A stretch of DNA of 8,213 nt from CAZWVA01 sp964636885 (GTDB lineage Bacteria; Desulfobacterota_D; UBA1144; Nemesobacterales; CSP1-2): contig CAZWVA010000086.1 in assembly GCA_964636885.1 (NCBI GenBank), forward strand, positions 1-8,213, read 5' to 3'. Shown piece by piece: positions 6,875-8,213 of the stretch; the first letter of the stretch is position 1, and every line of letters starts with the position of its first letter. The notes under the pieces are model-generated. The model saw only the letters and a list, made by a program, of their open reading frames with translations, had not been told where the DNA came from and searched no databases. The position numbers and the translations under genes are program-made.

Positions 6875-7016
6875 TTTGATTGACCCTTAGGTTTATCGAG
6901 CATACGATCTCAAGCATTCGATTCTTTATCTTCGCTATATCGTTTTTCCTCTTAAGCAAAGCAGGGCTATTGCAATAGCGGCAATCAACATCTTTGTATG
7001 GCCGTTTGGTTCTCAC
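6843..7016 (-). CDS. Possible 57-residue CxxC micro-ORF after the aldo/keto reductase (doubtful)
   Basis: An open frame starts with GTG at 7016-7014, overlapping the TGA of the aldo/keto reductase as GTGA, and ends with TGA at 6845-6843 inside the antisense end of ilvE. It encodes VRTKRPYKDVDCRYCNSPAL followed by a basic, helix-prone stretch (LKRKNDIAKIKNRMLE). DCRYCNSP resembles half of a zinc-binding knuckle, and a further Cys is at residue 39. No Shine-Dalgarno site is visible, so expression would depend on coupling. The CRYC codons coincide with motif copy 2, so the resemblance may be accidental. If not coding, the 6875-7012 gap holds only that motif. Confidence 0.2.
   Translation of the reverse strand: MRTKRPYKDVDCRYCNSPALLKRKNDIAKIKNRMLEIVCSINLRVNQITREYSRATL
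6972..6988 (+). repeat. Intergenic motif copy 2 (GCAATAGCGGCAATCAA)
   Basis: This is the second copy of the GCAATAGCGG motif, between the convergent ilvE and aldo/keto reductase genes. Here the flanks make a small palindrome, ATTGC (6969-6973) and GCAAT (6981-6985) with a 7-nt spacer. The other copies do not keep this symmetry well. Confidence 0.5.
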
Positions 7017-8002
7017 CGGCGAGAGGGAGGGGCCATAAACTCGGGTCCTACCGGGTCTTTTATGGTTTCATCTATGATCCTGTCTATAGCCTCAAGCACC
7101 TCCTTATCAAGCGACCATCCCATCACACCATCAACGGCGTCTAACTGGTCAGGCCTTCTCGCCCCCCAGAGCGCCACCGTTGCCCCGGGCTGATCCAGAA
7201 TCCAGCGTACCGCAAGATGTATAACGCGCTTTCCGTATCTCTCCCTCGCAAGACCGTCAAGGAGATCAACCGCCTTTAGATACTGACCGTAGCGCGGCTC
7301 CCTGAATTTAGGGTCAAGCCTGCGAATATCATCCCCTTTAAACTCGGTATCGGGCCTCATCCTGCCGCTTAACAACCCCCGACAGATGGCTCCATATAAA
7401 AGGGTTGCGATTCGGTTTCTATGACAGTAAGGAAGGACATCCCTCTCGATCCCCCTCTCAAACAGGTTATAAGGGGGTTGAGATACGTGAAGAGGTGCGA
7501 TCCTACGGAACCTATCCATCTGTTCGGTTGAGTAGTTGCTAACGCCGATTGCCCTTATCTTCCCCTGCTTATAGAGCTCGTTCATCGCCTCGGCGGTTTC
7601 CTCGATTGGAACAATTGGATCAGGCCAGTGAACCTGGTATATGTCTATATAGTCCGTCTGAAGACGCCTCAAGGAGTCATCTATCTCCTTAAGGATCCGG
7701 GACCTAGTAGAGTTCCGATATACCTTTCCATCTATCCACTCAAGACCCACCTTAGTCGCTATTATAACCCTATCGCGTCTTCCATATTCTAAAACGGCCC
7801 TCCCCACTATCTCTTCAGACCTACCAAACCCGTAGACCGGGGCCGTATCAATAAGGTTTATCCCCTTGTCCAGCGCAGCATGGATCGTGCGAATGGCATC
7901 TCTCTCCTCGGTTCCTCCCCAGAGCCATCCGCCGATCGCCCACGTGCCCAGACCGATTCGGGAAGCCCTGATACCGATTCCACTTATCTCTACGAATTCC
8001 AT
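7013..8002 (-). CDS. Aldo/keto reductase
   Basis: This is an NADPH-type oxidoreductase with the (beta/alpha)8 barrel, acting on aldehydes or ketones in the cytosol. Starting at ATG 8002 it has 329 residues, normal for the family. The catalytic tetrad is complete: Asp52 and Tyr57 in LIDTAPVYGFG, Lys84 in IATKVG, and His125 in YQVHWPD. Other family marks are RIGLGTWAIGGW (15-26), the helix DDSLRRLQTDYIDIYQ, GKIRAIGVSNYS, and the cofactor-binding VALWGARRPDQL near the C-terminus. It looks like the YajO/general-stress-protein-69 type group; the substrate is unknown. The frame is open to an ATG at 8053, but that start has no ribosome binding site. ATG 8002 has AGGAGG 4 nt upstream and begins with the usual MEFVEISGIGI. 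A candidate promoter lies upstream. It converges with ilvE. Confidence 0.94.
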   Translation of the reverse strand: MEFVEISGIGIRASRIGLGTWAIGGWLWGGTEERDAIRTIHAALDKGINLIDTAPVYGFGRSEEIVGRAVLEYGRRDRVIIATKVGLEWIDGKVYRNSTRSRILKEIDDSLRRLQTDYIDIYQVHWPDPIVPIEETAEAMNELYKQGKIRAIGVSNYSTEQMDRFRRIAPLHVSQPPYNLFERGIERDVLPYCHRNRIATLLYGAICRGLLSGRMRPDTEFKGDDIRRLDPKFREPRYGQYLKAVDLLDGLARERYGKRVIHLAVRWILDQPGATVALWGARRPDQLDAVDGVMGWSLDKEVLEAIDRIIDETIKDPVGPEFMAPPSRR

Positions 8003-8006
8003 TTCT

Positions 8007-8012
8007 CCTCCT
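8007..8012 (-). promoter_or_regulatory. Ribosome binding site that fixes the aldo/keto reductase start
   Basis: A perfect AGGAGG on the minus strand lies 4 nt before ATG 8002. It argues for this start over the upstream in-frame ATG at 8053, which would add 17 residues not typical of the family. Confidence 0.75.
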
Positions 8013-8038
8013 GGATCAAAATACCTATACGGCCAATT

Positions 8039-8066
8039 AATATATTTCATCACAGTGCAAATACAA
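8039..8066 (-). promoter_or_regulatory. Candidate promoter of the aldo/keto reductase
   Basis: On the minus strand TTGTAT (8061-8066, 3 of 6 to TTGACA) and TATATT (8039-8044, 5 of 6 to TATAAT) are separated by 16 nt. Transcription would begin near 8032, downstream of ATG 8053 and about 30 nt before ATG 8002. This agrees with the shorter protein. Confidence 0.4.
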
Positions 8067-8128
8067 GTCTCGCCCCTGAGATTTTTCCTAATGGAGAAGG
8101 GATCGGAATAGAGGTTAGTTATCCAAAT

Positions 8129-8145
8129 GCAATAGCGGAATTAAA
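8129..8145 (+). repeat. Intergenic motif copy 3 (GCAATAGCGGAATTAAA)
   Basis: This is the third copy of the GCAATAGCGG motif, 17 nt past the stop of the partial gene at the right edge and about 60 nt upstream of the aldo/keto reductase promoter. It matches copy 1 at 16 of 17 positions. Confidence 0.5.
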
Positions 8146-8161
8146 GGCGGCTATACCTTTT

Positions 8162-8213
8162 TTACATCTCCTCGGCCATCTTTCTGTGTTCCATAGCCAT
8201 AGCCCTATACTCC
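8162..8213 (-). CDS. C-terminus of an unidentified protein, cut by the window edge
   Basis: The minus-strand frame entering from the right edge reads EYRAMAMEHRKMAEEM and ends with TAA at 8164-8162. The residues are helical and rich in A, E, M, H and R, like the tails of some small periplasmic or lipoprotein-type helical proteins. Sixteen residues are too few to name a family. It is on the same strand as the aldo/keto reductase, 159 nt upstream of it. Confidence 0.5.
   Translation of the reverse strand, partial: EYRAMAMEHRKMAEEM

Noticed and set aside
6936..6991. Hydrophobic 18-residue frame beginning MLIAAIAIALL on the minus strand
   Set aside because: It is very short, has no SD site, and overlaps both motif copy 2 and the longer micro-ORF. 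A peptide cannot be argued from hydrophobicity alone.
608..8002. A coordinated branched-chain amino acid or redox gene cluster
   Set aside because: ileS, ilvE, the SDR and the reductase lie on different strands with separate promoters or gaps of 95-138 nt. No common operator links them, so shared pathway membership is not shown.
8143..8163. AAAGG/CCTTT hairpin followed by a T-run on the plus strand
   Set aside because: It resembles a terminator for plus-strand reading, but no plus-strand gene ends nearby. The stem is only 5 bp, and on the minus strand, where the edge gene ends, there is no T-run.
1..8213. CRISPR array, insertion sequence, tRNA or rRNA genes
   Set aside because: No regularly spaced repeats, transposase motifs, terminal inverted repeats, or cloverleaf or rRNA-like sequences were seen. 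The GCAATAGCGG copies are far apart and not spaced like an array.

Overview
The window is bacterial chromosomal DNA of moderate G+C content. The proteins are typical bacterial metabolic enzymes, several genes have Shine-Dalgarno sites, and the isoleucyl-tRNA synthetase is the bacterial class with a C-terminal zinc finger. Arginine is mostly written AGG/AGA and isoleucine often ATA in the central genes. A Desulfobacterota-like or related deep bacterial lineage is possible, but nothing here fixes the taxon. There are no tRNA or rRNA genes, no CRISPR array, and no transposase.

Layout. At the left edge (1-594, +) lies the C-terminal half of a large isochorismatase-fold cysteine hydrolase. It is interrupted by an in-frame TAA at 55-57, with family-like sequence on both sides. 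It converges, with a 13-nt gap, on ileS (608-3427, -). Upstream of ileS on the same strand is a small unrecognised gene (3523-3888, -) with a good sigma70-type promoter; the two may be co-transcribed. Reading away from that gene across 119 nt is a membrane-anchored alpha/beta hydrolase (4008-5030, +). It is followed by a short-chain dehydrogenase/reductase (5145-5855, +) and a branched-chain amino acid aminotransferase (5951-6874, +). The aminotransferase appears to have its own promoter, with a perfect TTGACA box inside an inverted repeat. An aldo/keto reductase (7013-8002, -) converges on it. The last 52 bases hold the C-terminus of a further minus-strand gene that leaves the window.

Function. 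ileS charges tRNA with isoleucine, and the ilvE-type enzyme interconverts isoleucine, leucine and valine with their keto acids. No shared regulation of the two is visible. The SDR, aldo/keto reductase and alpha/beta hydrolase are generic enzyme families of unknown substrate. No single pathway or defence system unites the window.

The main signals beyond ordinary annotation are four. First, the interrupted hydrolase at the left edge. Second, a 17-nt motif, core GCAATAGCGG, found three times in the same orientation and only between genes (3986, 6972, 8129). Third, the inverted repeat around the ilvE -35 box. Fourth, a possible 57-residue CxxC micro-ORF that overlaps the reductase stop codon in a GTGA arrangement. 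I did not find convincing evidence of a new multi-gene system.
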